Part shown: one piece after another, positions 34,165 to 42,397 of the stretch
How positions within the stretch are numbered: position 1 is the stretch's first letter
Layout of the letters: every line of letters starts with the position of its first letter
Source: NORP259 sp041398705
Lineage (GTDB): Bacteria > Planctomycetota > UBA1135 > GCA-002686595
Assembly (NCBI GenBank): GCA_041398705.1
Contig: JAWKUI010000004.1
Coordinates: 479,409 to 543,408, forward strand
Length of the DNA: 64,000 nt
Reading direction: 5' to 3'
Made by a program: the position numbers and the translations under genes
Notes under the pieces: model-generated
The model's database searches: none
The model's input: only the letters and a program-made list of their open reading frames with translations
What the model was told of the DNA's origin: nothing

Positions 34165-35402
34165 TAGGCCGGATCCTCCCCGAGGGTCGGGTATTGCGCA
34201 AAGAGCTCGCGCAGGCCGAACAGGTCGGCCAGGCCGTGGTGCAGGTTCTGGTACGCCTGGTCCCCTTCGATGCACCACATCGGGCGCAGAAACAGACCCA
34301 GGATCTCGCTATCGGAGCGTTTGCGGCGGGCCTGCAGCTCGGAGCGCACGCCCATCCAGTGGTTCCAGTCGCCGATCACGTCGTTGATCGCGAACTGGTC
34401 GGCGGCGCCGATGCGGTCGATCGGTTGGCGGCGGGCGCGGGCCTTGCGCAGCTTGGCGCGCAGTTCCTGCCAGCGACCGGCCTTGGGCAGACTCAGCATG
34501 TTCTCGATGCGGTAGTCACCTTCGACGGCGCCAAGCCCACTCGCCAGGAACGAGCGGCGCGTGGCCAAAGCCAGCATCGTCGGGAAGACCCGCGCGAAGT
34601 TCGCTTCGTCGTAGTTCTTGAGGCAGGCGAGCATCGGGTTGCGCACCTGCAAGAGGCGCAAACGCTCGGGCGGGACCCGGCGCGAGGTGCTCGACAGGTG
34701 GTGGTAGCAGCGCGCCGAGGGCACGTAGCAGGTTTTGTACCCCTGCACCCACGAACGCCATCCGAGGTCCACGTCTTCGTAGTAGGCGAAGAAGCGGTTG
34801 TCGAAACCACCGAGATCCGCATAGACCTTGGCGTCCATCGCCATGGCCCCGCCGCACGCGAACAGGGTCCAGCGCGGCCGCTCGAACTCGGGACCGAAGG
34901 GCTTGCGCAGCCCGTACTGGATGCCGAATCCGTGGAAGTTCATGCCGCCGCCGGCAGAGTCCACGGTTTTGCCGTCCCACGCGTACATCAGACCGCCCGC
35001 CGCCTGGACCTGGCCCCGCACGATCGGCGCGACGAGGTTGCGGAAGAAGTCCGGCTCGATGCGCAGGTCGTTGTTCAGGAACACCAGGATGTCGGGCTGG
35101 TCGGCGTTGGCCACGCCCACGTTGCAGCCCCCCGCGAAACCGAGGTTGCGCGGGTTCTGGATCAGCCGCACCCAAGCATGTTTCGCCTTCAGGTGGGCCT
35201 GGCTGCCGTCGTCCGAACCGTTGTCGACGCAGATCACGTCGAGCTTCTCGCGCGGGTAATCCGCCGCGCCCAGGCTCTCGAAACAACCGTCCAGGTGATG
35301 GCGGCCGTTCCAGTTGAGGATGATGATCGAGAGCCGCGGCAGCTCGTGTTCGGCGAGGGGCTTCGCCGGTTCGAGATACAGATCTTGATGGGTTTGGCTC
35401 AT
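34164..35402 (-). CDS. Glycosyltransferase family 2 (WbbL/rhamnosyltransferase-like)
   Basis: A 412-residue GT2 with the A-fold N-terminal half: LSIIILNWNGRHHLDGCFES, VICVDNGSDDGS, RNLGFAGGCNVGVA, DILVFLNNDLRIEPDF, then CGGAMAMDAKVYADLGGFD and FFAYYEDVDLGWR, which carries the acceptor-site ED. This is the pattern of rhamnosyl- or galactofuranosyl-transferases for O-antigen-like polymers. The C-terminal 130 residues are a helical region of unknown role. It starts 10 bases after the preceding gene and overlaps the next, so the cluster is one operon. Confidence 0.88.
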   Translation of the reverse strand: MSQTHQDLYLEPAKPLAEHELPRLSIIILNWNGRHHLDGCFESLGAADYPREKLDVICVDNGSDDGSQAHLKAKHAWVRLIQNPRNLGFAGGCNVGVANADQPDILVFLNNDLRIEPDFFRNLVAPIVRGQVQAAGGLMYAWDGKTVDSAGGGMNFHGFGIQYGLRKPFGPEFERPRWTLFACGGAMAMDAKVYADLGGFDNRFFAYYEDVDLGWRSWVQGYKTCYVPSARCYHHLSSTSRRVPPERLRLLQVRNPMLACLKNYDEANFARVFPTMLALATRRSFLASGLGAVEGDYRIENMLSLPKAGRWQELRAKLRKARARRQPIDRIGAADQFAINDVIGDWNHWMGVRSELQARRKRSDSEILGLFLRPMWCIEGDQAYQNLHHGLADLFGLRELFAQYPTLGEDPA

Positions 35403-35411
35403 GGCATTGCC

Positions 35412-38108
35412 CTAGCGCAGGGCCCTCCAAAGGATCTGTTCGATGCGCAAGTGCAGCGGCGCTCCGGCTTGCCCTTCGGTCGTCACCCGCACCGTGGAGC
35501 TCGCTTGGGGTTCGAAGACATCCAGCGGAATCCGCACGGTTTCCTGTTTCCCGCGGCCGGCGCGCGGCAACAGGCTCGCGACCAGCAGTTCGCCGATCCA
35601 CACCTGGCCGCCCTGCACCAAGCCGGGTTCTTCGGCCAGGAACAACAGGTGCACCTCCATGCAACCCGGCGCATCCAGCGGCACGTCGTACTGCACCCAG
35701 CCGCCCGGCCGCAGCAGGGCCAGGTCCTGGCCCTGGCGATCCACCTCGCCGCCACGCTCGCGGAACTCCATGCCGCGCCAGGCCATCGGCGGCGTACGCA
35801 CGTGCACGGCGCGTTCGATGCAAGCCAGGCCGCGGTAGCGGAACTCGGTCTCGCGCACGTTCTCGTCGAGGGTCTTGAGCGGCGGGAAGTCCTGGCTCAG
35901 CTCCGCCAGCAGCCCCGGTTCGTGGACAAACCGGCGCATAACCCGCGCCAGGTCCTGGGCATCCCCCACTTGGAAGTGCAGGCCGTCGATGCCGTCGCGC
36001 ACGTACTCCGCCATGCCGCCGATGTTGCTCGCGAGCACCGGCGTGCGTGTCAGGTGCGCTTCGTGGATGGTGATGGGCGAGTTCTCAAACCAGAGCGAGG
36101 GCACGATCAACACGTCGATCTGCGCGTAGACCTCGGCCAGGCGCGAGTTGTCGAAACGGCCGTGGAAGGTGACGCGGCTGCCGCGCGCCAGTTCTTCGAG
36201 CTTCTTGTGATGCTCGTCGGTGGCGGGATCGAAACTGCCGTAGATGTGTAGTTCGATGGGCAGATCGCGCAGGGATTTCATCGCCTGTACGAGGGTCTCC
36301 CCGCCCTTGTACCAGGCCAGGGTGCCGACGAAACCGAAGCGCACGTGGCCGCCGGGGTGCGGCGCCTTCTCGAGGGCCGCCACGTGGTCCGTGCGCAGGC
36401 CGTTGTCCGAGTAGAGGAACGTGTGCGGGTCGAACGGCCCGTTCGCGAGGTACAGGTCGCGCAGGAAGCGGCTCGGGCTGATGCGCAGGTCGCAGGCGGC
36501 GTAGGCGGCGGGCACTTCGCGCTCGCGGCGACGCATGGCGAGGAACTCCCCCGCCCGGCGCCCCAGGCGTGCCCCGGGGGTCGTGAGCCAACTCGCGAGC
36601 CGCGCCGCCCGCTCCAGGGTCGGCGGGTTCCAGCGCGCCCACTGCTCGACCACCTCGTGGCCCTTGTCTTTGATGCACGGGTAACAACCCGCGCCCTGGG
36701 GATGGTCGCAGCGCGTGCCGTCGGGTTGGATCATCTGCACGCGCGGGCACAGGGCCCAGAAGTCGTGGCAGGTGACCACCGTGGCCACACCCGCATCCCG
36801 CGCGATGGCGACGTTGCCGATCGAGCCGTGGATCAGGTGCTGGAAGTGCACCACGTCCGGACGGAACTGCCCGAGCACGCGGGCAAAAACCGCCTCGGCC
36901 CGGTCATCCCGATACGAATCGGTGAGGTTGCGGTGGTTCAGGTGGTTCACCATGCGCAACACGCGCAGGCCTTCGAACTCCCCCTCGATCAGCGCAAAGT
37001 TCTCCTGGCCGGGCTCGCCGCCGGTGCGCGCGAGGATCGTCACCTCGTGCCCATTCTCGGCCATGCCGCGCGCCAGGTTCAGGCAGTAGATCTCGGTTCC
37101 CGCCCACGTATCGGGCGGAAAGCCGTGAACCACGTACAGGATCTTGAGGCGATCGTCGGCGCGCAGCCGCGTGCGCGGCCGGCGCAGGGGATCCTGCGAT
37201 CCCACCTGCAATCCTTCGAACAGGGCCCGCCGCAAACTGCGCAGTTCCGCGCGCACGGCTTCGGCCGCTTCGCCGATGAGCCCCTCGGCCTCCACCGCCT
37301 TCTTGTCCTCGACCTCGAAGTGCCCCAGCAGGAACTCCACATCCCCCTGGGTGCGCAAACAAACGCGACCGAGCCATTGCGCGTTGAAGCGCCCATCGAT
37401 CTCGCCGCGCGCCCGGTTCTGGGCCGGGTCGTAGTCGTGGCTGTGTTCCACCGTCGCAACGGCGTCGTAGACCACCTGGAAGCCGCCTTCGATCAGCGCG
37501 CGCGCCATCAGCACGTCTTCGCCGAAGTTCGTCCGCGGGAAGGGGTGCCGCTGCCAAAGCTCACGGCGCACCGCGCTGGCCACGTCGTTGAAGTTGTAGA
37601 GTAGCCGCTGCTCGTCGGGGGTGAGTTCGGCGTAGTTCGCAGGCGCCTCCTGCACCCGGCCTTCGGTCGCGTATCCCGGGTCGGTGGCCGAGAGGATGCG
37701 GGTCGACAGACGTGCATCGGGCCGGGGCACGTTGCGGCAGTAGGCCCCGCCCACCTTGGGGTCTTCGAAGTTGGCGACCAGGGTGCGCAGCCACGCCGGA
37801 CCGGCCGGGATGGCGTCCTGGGTCAGGAACACGAGCAGGTCCCCGCGGCTCATGCTGGCCATCAGGTTGCGGGTGTCCCCGTGGTCGAATTCGACCCCGT
37901 GGATGCGGTGCAGGGTCATGGGCACGGGGCTCTGCGCCGCGCGCCCTTGCAAGTACTCCCAGGTGCCGTCCGTGGAGCTCGAATCCACCACCGTGATGTC
38001 CCACGGCAGGTCGATTTCCTGGGCCAGCAGCGCGTCCATCGCTCGCTCGAGGAACTCCATGCCTTGCCAGGTGGGCATGTGGACGGAAACGGATCGGATC
38101 ACGCGCAT
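35412..38108 (-). CDS. Two-domain glycosyltransferase (GT2 fused to GT4)
   Basis: An 898-residue protein with two transferases in one chain. Residues 1-300 are GT2 (VSVHMPTWQGMEFLERAMDA, VVDSSSTDGTWEYL, LVFLTQDAIPAG, FGEDVLMARALIEGGF). Residues about 330-740 are GT4 (LYVVHGFPPDTWAGTEIY, VHFQHLIHGS, VTCHDFWALCPR, FGFVGTLAWYKGGETLV, and the C-terminal ENSPITIHEAHLTRTPVLAS). The final 150 residues (about 750-898) form a beta-rich domain that I do not recognise, perhaps carbohydrate-binding. A cysteine patch (CDHPQGAGCYPC) lies within GT4. Its GT2 half is paralogous to the GT2 at 38301-39191. The ATG at 38106-38108 begins the similarity. Confidence 0.88.
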   Translation of the reverse strand: MRVIRSVSVHMPTWQGMEFLERAMDALLAQEIDLPWDITVVDSSSTDGTWEYLQGRAAQSPVPMTLHRIHGVEFDHGDTRNLMASMSRGDLLVFLTQDAIPAGPAWLRTLVANFEDPKVGGAYCRNVPRPDARLSTRILSATDPGYATEGRVQEAPANYAELTPDEQRLLYNFNDVASAVRRELWQRHPFPRTNFGEDVLMARALIEGGFQVVYDAVATVEHSHDYDPAQNRARGEIDGRFNAQWLGRVCLRTQGDVEFLLGHFEVEDKKAVEAEGLIGEAAEAVRAELRSLRRALFEGLQVGSQDPLRRPRTRLRADDRLKILYVVHGFPPDTWAGTEIYCLNLARGMAENGHEVTILARTGGEPGQENFALIEGEFEGLRVLRMVNHLNHRNLTDSYRDDRAEAVFARVLGQFRPDVVHFQHLIHGSIGNVAIARDAGVATVVTCHDFWALCPRVQMIQPDGTRCDHPQGAGCYPCIKDKGHEVVEQWARWNPPTLERAARLASWLTTPGARLGRRAGEFLAMRRREREVPAAYAACDLRISPSRFLRDLYLANGPFDPHTFLYSDNGLRTDHVAALEKAPHPGGHVRFGFVGTLAWYKGGETLVQAMKSLRDLPIELHIYGSFDPATDEHHKKLEELARGSRVTFHGRFDNSRLAEVYAQIDVLIVPSLWFENSPITIHEAHLTRTPVLASNIGGMAEYVRDGIDGLHFQVGDAQDLARVMRRFVHEPGLLAELSQDFPPLKTLDENVRETEFRYRGLACIERAVHVRTPPMAWRGMEFRERGGEVDRQGQDLALLRPGGWVQYDVPLDAPGCMEVHLLFLAEEPGLVQGGQVWIGELLVASLLPRAGRGKQETVRIPLDVFEPQASSTVRVTTEGQAGAPLHLRIEQILWRALR

Positions 38109-38300
38109 GGGGGGAGACGCACAGGACCCCGACCGGAGGGGGTCCGGCCGAGCGTCGGGTGGACAAGTCTGCCCGGTCGAACGCCGTTCGGCAATCACAA
38201 GTCCGGTTCCAGGCCCCCGCCCGCCAAGGATTTGCGCTGCCTTGGGGCCCCGTTCTCAGAACCAATCCGATCCGTCCCAAGGGGAGATCGGGAGCCGGTT

Positions 38301-39191
38301 CTAGCGGCTGCCCTGGTACTGACCCCAGACCTGGGCGGCACGCAGGGCCGGCGCCCGCAGCCAGTCCCCGAAACGGCCTCGCTCGCGCAGCAGGAAGCGC
38401 GCATCTTGGCGCAGTTCGAACGCCACGCCGCGCAGGACACTCCATAGGCCGGGCCGCACAACCACGCCGTGTACCTCGCGCAGGAAACGCGCGTCCTGGC
38501 GGTACCGGGCCAAGGCGCTCGCCGGGCCGTACCGATGGTTGTGATGCACGGCGGCCTGCGCGACGTACTCGACGCAATACCCCGCGTTCAACACCCGCGC
38601 CGCCCAGGCGCTGTCTTCGCCGAACGCGACTTCGGGGAACGGGTGCGCGCGCGCGGTTTCCGCGCTCATGGCGCTGGCCACGTTGTTGAAGCGCGCCAAA
38701 CGGGCCCGTTCGGCGGGCGCGAAGTCCGCCAGGGTGCGGCCGGCGGGCAGGCAGATGCGCCGGCCCTCGGCGCTGGACTCCTGGGACTCGAGCAGGCTGC
38801 GCCGCGAGAGGGCATCGTCGCCGGGGTTCGGCAGGTTGCGCGCCCAGGTGCCGGCCACGCGCCGATCCTCGAGCGGGGCGATCAGCGTGCGCACGAAGTC
38901 CGTGCCCACCGGCAGGGCGTCCTGGCTGAGGAACACCAGCCGCTCGCCCTGGGCCATCCCCGCCAGGCGATTGCGGGCGGACCCGTGGCCGAATTCGGCC
39001 TGGGGCAAGCCTTGCACGCGCACCCCCTGCTCGCGCAAGTACGCCGCCGTGCCATCGCGCGATTCCGAGTCGAGGGCCACGATCTCGAGCCCACGCGGCA
39101 CCACTTGCGCCCGCAGCGACGGGATCAGTCGCGGCAGCCATTCCATGCCGTTCCACGTGGGGATCAACACGGAGACTTGCGGCGCGTCCAT
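38301..39191 (-). CDS. Glycosyltransferase family 2
   Basis: A 296-residue GT2 with VSVLIPTWNGMEWLPRLIPS, IVALDSESRDGTAAYL, FGHGSARNRLAG and LVFLSQDALPVGTDF (the D-A region that binds metal), then FGEDSAWAARVLNAGY and VHHNHRYGP. It resembles rhamnosyltransferases such as RfbF. It is the first gene of the four-gene cluster and a paralogue of the GT2 half of the next gene. Its leader follows an intrinsic terminator and a structured element (see 39411-39515), so it may be controlled by attenuation. The 192-base gap to the next gene shows no signal. Confidence 0.88.
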   Translation of the reverse strand: MDAPQVSVLIPTWNGMEWLPRLIPSLRAQVVPRGLEIVALDSESRDGTAAYLREQGVRVQGLPQAEFGHGSARNRLAGMAQGERLVFLSQDALPVGTDFVRTLIAPLEDRRVAGTWARNLPNPGDDALSRRSLLESQESSAEGRRICLPAGRTLADFAPAERARLARFNNVASAMSAETARAHPFPEVAFGEDSAWAARVLNAGYCVEYVAQAAVHHNHRYGPASALARYRQDARFLREVHGVVVRPGLWSVLRGVAFELRQDARFLLRERGRFGDWLRAPALRAAQVWGQYQGSR

Positions 39192-39297
39192 CGCGGCAAT
39201 CTAGCACGCGGCGCGCCGGGTTCCTGCAGGTGGCCCCGGGCAAACTTCACGCCCGCAGCTTCCCGGATCCGGGAGGCGCGGGAGAGCACCAGCCAAA

Positions 39298-39328
39298 TGA
39301 AAAGGGCCACCCGGAAACCGGGCGGCCC
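39298..39328 (-). terminator. Intrinsic terminator ahead of the glycosyltransferase cluster
   Basis: On the minus strand an 11-bp GC-rich stem with one A-C mismatch (39328-39318 with 39314-39304, loop TTT) is followed directly by CTTTTCATTT. This is a good rho-independent terminator. It lies 238 bases after the lipoprotein-phosphatase stop and 113 bases before the first glycosyltransferase start. Confidence 0.8.
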
Positions 39329-39410
39329 CATCCAAGAAACCATGGAGATCACCGCACGTTGCCTGGCAGGCGGGCGGGCGACGATCCCGTTCGGGTCTGG
39401 CTTCTAAGGG

Positions 39411-39515
39411 ACTCCGCCGGCGCTCCTTGCAGCTCCGGGCTGGGATGGGTGGCATCCGCTCCTTGATGGTTTCCACCCATCCTCCCCATGGCCCGGGGCA
39501 TATCACCGGCGGAGT
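39411..39515 (-). ncRNA. Candidate structured RNA upstream of the glycosyltransferase cluster
   Basis: Three nested stems fold this 105-base segment into one long imperfect hairpin: outer 10 bp (39411-39420 with 39506-39515, perfect), middle 9 bp with one mismatch (39432-39440 with 39491-39499), inner 9 bp (39444-39452 with 39473-39481, perfect), with a further CATC/GATG pair in the terminal loop. It lies 50 bases after the stop of the upstream gene and about 80 bases before the intrinsic terminator at 39298-39328. I match it to no known riboswitch. It could be a leader that controls read-through, a 3' UTR structure or a small RNA. The minus-strand direction is inferred from its neighbours. 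Confidence 0.5.
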
Positions 39516-39565
39516 TTGTGGTAGGCCCACGGCGCAGGCAGGGTCGCGCCGCGGACCTGTTCGGG

Positions 39566-40150
39566 TCACTTCTGGTGGCGCTGCACGTAGTCGATGGCCT
39601 TGGCTTCGTATTCGGCGGTCTTCAGGCCCACGACTTTGGCTTCCGCGAGCGCGGCCTCGAGGCTGAGGCCCTCGTCGAGCACGCGGTAGGGAATCCACAC
39701 GGCGCCCACGCGGTTGGCGGAGCCGCAGTGCAGCAGGATCGGCCGTTGGGCGGTCTTCAGCATCTCCCGGTACTCGGTGAACACCTCGTCGGTGAGCTCA
39801 TCGACGCCGTTCCACGCCGGGTTCATGTAGTTGAGGCCCAGGTTCTGCACCAGCGCGGCCTCGTCGAACTTCAGCTCGGCGGGCTTGCGCATGTTGATCA
39901 CGGTCTTGACGCCGCCATCGCGGGCCTGGGCCAGGTCGGCTTCGGCGGGCTGGCTGGCGAGGAACACGCCGCCCAGGGTGTGCATGCGCTGGATCGAGCC
40001 GCAGGAATAGGGCTCGAGCACCTCAGTGGTGATCGCCTTGTGCTGTTCCGCAACGGCCGTGTGGCCGTCATCCTTGCAGGAGGAGCAGTTCGAGCAGGCA
40101 GACAAGAGACCGGCAACGAGGCCGGCCAGCAGGAAGGATTGCAGTTTCAT
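39566..40150 (-). CDS. Lipoprotein with a dual-specificity phosphatase-like domain
   Basis: A 194-residue predicted lipoprotein (MKLQSFLLAGLVAGLLSAC). The mature part matches the small cysteine phosphatase family often labelled beta-lactamase hydrolase-like or DUF442: VFLASQPAEADLAQARDGGV, KTVINMRKPAEL and the active-site loop LLHCGSANRVGAVW, which fits C-x5-R. The catalytic cysteine and arginine are present, so it may be an active phosphatase, although family members are also linked to sulfide oxidation. The start ATG at 40148-40150 begins the signal; the frame is open a little further upstream. Confidence 0.8.
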   Translation of the reverse strand: MKLQSFLLAGLVAGLLSACSNCSSCKDDGHTAVAEQHKAITTEVLEPYSCGSIQRMHTLGGVFLASQPAEADLAQARDGGVKTVINMRKPAELKFDEAALVQNLGLNYMNPAWNGVDELTDEVFTEYREMLKTAQRPILLHCGSANRVGAVWIPYRVLDEGLSLEAALAEAKVVGLKTAEYEAKAIDYVQRHQK

Positions 40151-40258
40151 GGTTCTTGGGGTCGGGGGCTCTCCCCTTGCCCCCTTAGGAACCACCTGCT
40201 GGCCCAGGTTCCCGCGACCCGGTGGAAAATCGGTCCGCCTCCCAAAGGAGGCACCCCC

Positions 40259-41086
40259 TCAGGCGCTCTCGGCGCGCAGGGCGGTCAGAATGCGGCCCTC
40301 CAGGCCCTTCGGCCAGGGCTCGCTCTCGTCCATCCGGCACAGTTCCTGGGTGAAATCCAGGGTGCGGAAGACCTCGCCGCAACGCTCGCAGAACAGCCCC
40401 GCAGGGAACTGGAACGGCTCGCCGCGGTCCATGCACGACTGCTTGGCTTCGAGCAGGTCCATGCAGATGGCCTTGTCGAGTTCGGTCGGCGGCACCTCGT
40501 GGGTCGGCATGGCCTGATCGAGGGCCTTGCGCATGCGCATGCGGCCCCGGTGCAGGCGCGTCTTCACGGTGGCTTCGGGGATATCGAGGATCGCCGCGAC
40601 TTGGGCAACGGAGAATCCGACGATCTCCTTCAGGACCATCGGCATCCGGAAGTTCTCGGGCAGGCCCACCATGGCCCGCAGGACCGCCTGGCGGCCTTCT
40701 TCGCGCACTTCCTCGCTCAGGGGTTCGTCGTCCGGGCCGGGCACCCAGGCCAAGCGTGGTTCGCCCCCCGGCATGAGCTCCTCGAGCGATTCGACCCGAT
40801 CCGGCTCCCCGCTGCGCTTGCGCTGCATGCGCATACACGTGCGCGCGGCGATGCGATACAGCCACGTGCCCACCTGGGACTCGCCGCGGAACTGATCCCA
40901 GCTCCGATAGGCGGCCAGGAAGACCTCCTGAACGAGGTCATCGGCCTGATCGGGATCGCCACAGAAGCGCCGCGCCAAGGTGAGTAACCGCGGCCCTTCC
41001 TGCTCGACGAGCATCGGGATTGCGGTTTCCTTTGGGGCGCCGGTGTAGGCGGTATCGGGCAGGTGGAGTTCGGGAGCGTCGGCCAT
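40259..41086 (-). CDS. ECF-type RNA polymerase sigma factor with C-terminal cysteine domain
   Basis: Residues about 20-190 are a normal extracytoplasmic-function sigma factor: region 2 (LARRFCGDPDQADDLVQEVF, YRSWDQFRG, VGTWLYRIAARTC) and region 4 (VGLPENFRMPMVLKEIVGFS, VAQVAAILDIPEATVKTRLH). The protein is 275 residues rather than about 190. The extra 80 contain CMDLLEAKQSCMDRGEPF and LFCERCGEVF, a cysteine pattern like a zinc-binding anti-sigma domain. It may therefore carry its own sensor or inhibitor; no separate anti-sigma gene is adjacent. Start: the ATG at 41084-41086. Target genes are unknown. Confidence 0.85.
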   Translation of the reverse strand: MADAPELHLPDTAYTGAPKETAIPMLVEQEGPRLLTLARRFCGDPDQADDLVQEVFLAAYRSWDQFRGESQVGTWLYRIAARTCMRMQRKRSGEPDRVESLEELMPGGEPRLAWVPGPDDEPLSEEVREEGRQAVLRAMVGLPENFRMPMVLKEIVGFSVAQVAAILDIPEATVKTRLHRGRMRMRKALDQAMPTHEVPPTELDKAICMDLLEAKQSCMDRGEPFQFPAGLFCERCGEVFRTLDFTQELCRMDESEPWPKGLEGRILTALRAESA

Positions 41087-41204
41087 ACAAGGAGCGGCGA
41101 AGGCCAGAAAGCAGGGTAGCGGTGGCCCCCGGCCCGCGCAAACCGGCCCCGGGCAGGGGTGCCCGGAGCGGGACATGGGGCGAATCGACGCCGCCTGTCC
41201 CCGG

Positions 41205-42131
41205 TTAGGCCCGGTCGCAGAGCTCGCGGAAGTTGCAGCGGCCGCAAGTGGCGCCGGGGTCGATCTGGGGGAAGTCGGCCGGGTTGCCCGTAGACCGGTC
41301 CGCATCGAAATGCAATGCGGCCATCTCAGCCATGGACACCCGCATGCGCTCGAGCGTGCGGCTGCGCGACTCGTCATCGGTGCGCAGGGACGAAACGTGA
41401 TCCTCGCCCAGATAGGCGTCATAACAGACAACCTGATCGGGGTCCGCGCCCCAGGAGGCTTCCGCGAACTCCACGTAGACCTCGAGCTGGAACACGTCGC
41501 GCTCCGACGGCCGGCCCGTCTTCCAATCCCACACGTGCACGGTGCCCTGCGCATCGCGGTATGCGAAGTCCGGCACCGCGTAGACCTTGGTGCCGAACCG
41601 TTCGAAAGTCGAGAGTTCCTCGCACGCGAGGAATCCCGCCGGCTCCGCCTCGCGCGCCGGACCGAGAGCAGCGGAGTAGAGGAAGTTCCGCACGGCGTTC
41701 TCCATGCGTTCGAGGTACCGCTTGCCATAGTCCCCCGCGCGACCGTCGGCCTCCTGGATGCACTCCTCTTCGTAGTGGTGCTCCGCTAGGTGAATGAGTT
41801 TCGAAGGCCGCGTCTTCCACGCGCCGCTTCGCGACGTGCGGTACCCCTCGCGCAGACTCTCGGCGCAGAAGCGCTGCAAGTCCTCCGGCGCGAGGATGCG
41901 GCCCTGGGCACGCTCCTTGATCCACCGCTCGATCGCCTGGTGCACGAGATCCCCCGCCAGCATCGGCATGCGGGTCATCTTCTTGAGCAGATACGCCTGC
42001 TGGCGTTCCTTCGGAGCCCGCCGGTCCCAGCCCGACCAGGACAGGTAGTACTCGTAGTAGTACCGGCGTTTGCATTCGGCAAAGGTGCCCGACCGCGACG
42101 CGGACCAGGAGAGTTCGTGCTGGATGGCCAT
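41205..42131 (-). CDS. PD-(D/E)XK nuclease, Cas4/AddB-like with iron-sulfur cysteines
   Basis: A 308-residue single-domain nuclease of the PD-(D/E)XK superfamily, RecB/AddB/Cas4 type, which cuts single-stranded or branched DNA. Motifs: MLAGDLVHQAIERW (motif I His), FAYRDAQGTVHVWDWKTG (D and D-x-K) and FQLEVYVEFA (motif with Q and Y). A cysteine at residue 20 (FAECKRRYYYEYYL) and three at the C-terminus (CGRCNFRELC, about 296-305) match the spacing that holds a 4Fe-4S cluster in AddB and Cas4. No helicase or CRISPR genes are near, so it acts alone or with distant partners. It is preceded by palindromic repeat copy C. Confidence 0.85.
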   Translation of the reverse strand: MAIQHELSWSASRSGTFAECKRRYYYEYYLSWSGWDRRAPKERQQAYLLKKMTRMPMLAGDLVHQAIERWIKERAQGRILAPEDLQRFCAESLREGYRTSRSGAWKTRPSKLIHLAEHHYEEECIQEADGRAGDYGKRYLERMENAVRNFLYSAALGPAREAEPAGFLACEELSTFERFGTKVYAVPDFAYRDAQGTVHVWDWKTGRPSERDVFQLEVYVEFAEASWGADPDQVVCYDAYLGEDHVSSLRTDDESRSRTLERMRVSMAEMAALHFDADRSTGNPADFPQIDPGATCGRCNFRELCDRA

Positions 42132-42237
42132 GGACCCACGGTACCGGCGCGGGCGGCAGGCTCCAGTCCGCCGCCTGGTTTGCCGTGCAGTGGCCGCCGT
42201 TTTGCCGCCGTATGGGTGTGCCAGCGCCGCGCCGTTG

Positions 42238-42315
42238 CATACCGGCCCGTCACGTTATTCGCGCTCGCGCGAAAACGTGACAACTTGAACCGGGTACGGT
42301 ATGTCACGTTATTCC
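42238..42315. repeat. Palindromic repeat, degenerate copy C
   Basis: The right arm keeps the 16-mer GTGACAACTTGAACCG (42277-42292), identical to copy B, followed by a TACGGTA-like stretch and GTCACGTTATTCC. The left arm is shortened (GCATACCGGCCC, then GTCACGTTATTCGCGC) and has lost the TTCAAGTTG block. A 12-base direct repeat GTCACGTTATTC occurs at 42249-42260 and 42303-42314. Inner pairing GTCACGTT...AACGTGAC is intact. It lies between the nuclease gene and a damaged plus-strand gene. Confidence 0.65.
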
Positions 42316-42397
42316 AACGGCGCAACGTACCCGCATGGCCCAAGGCGCAAAACACCGCCCGACGGCGCACTTGCGCAACCACGCATATCCTTCGGGC

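Noticed and set aside
41205..42131. Cas4 of a CRISPR system
   Set aside because: The nuclease has Cas4-like cysteines, but no cas1, cas2 or array is present; AddB/RecB-type single-domain nucleases have the same pattern.
42249..42314. Insertion sequence or transposase remnant beside repeat copy C
   Set aside because: The 12-bp direct repeats suggested one, but there is no transposase-like frame between or near them.
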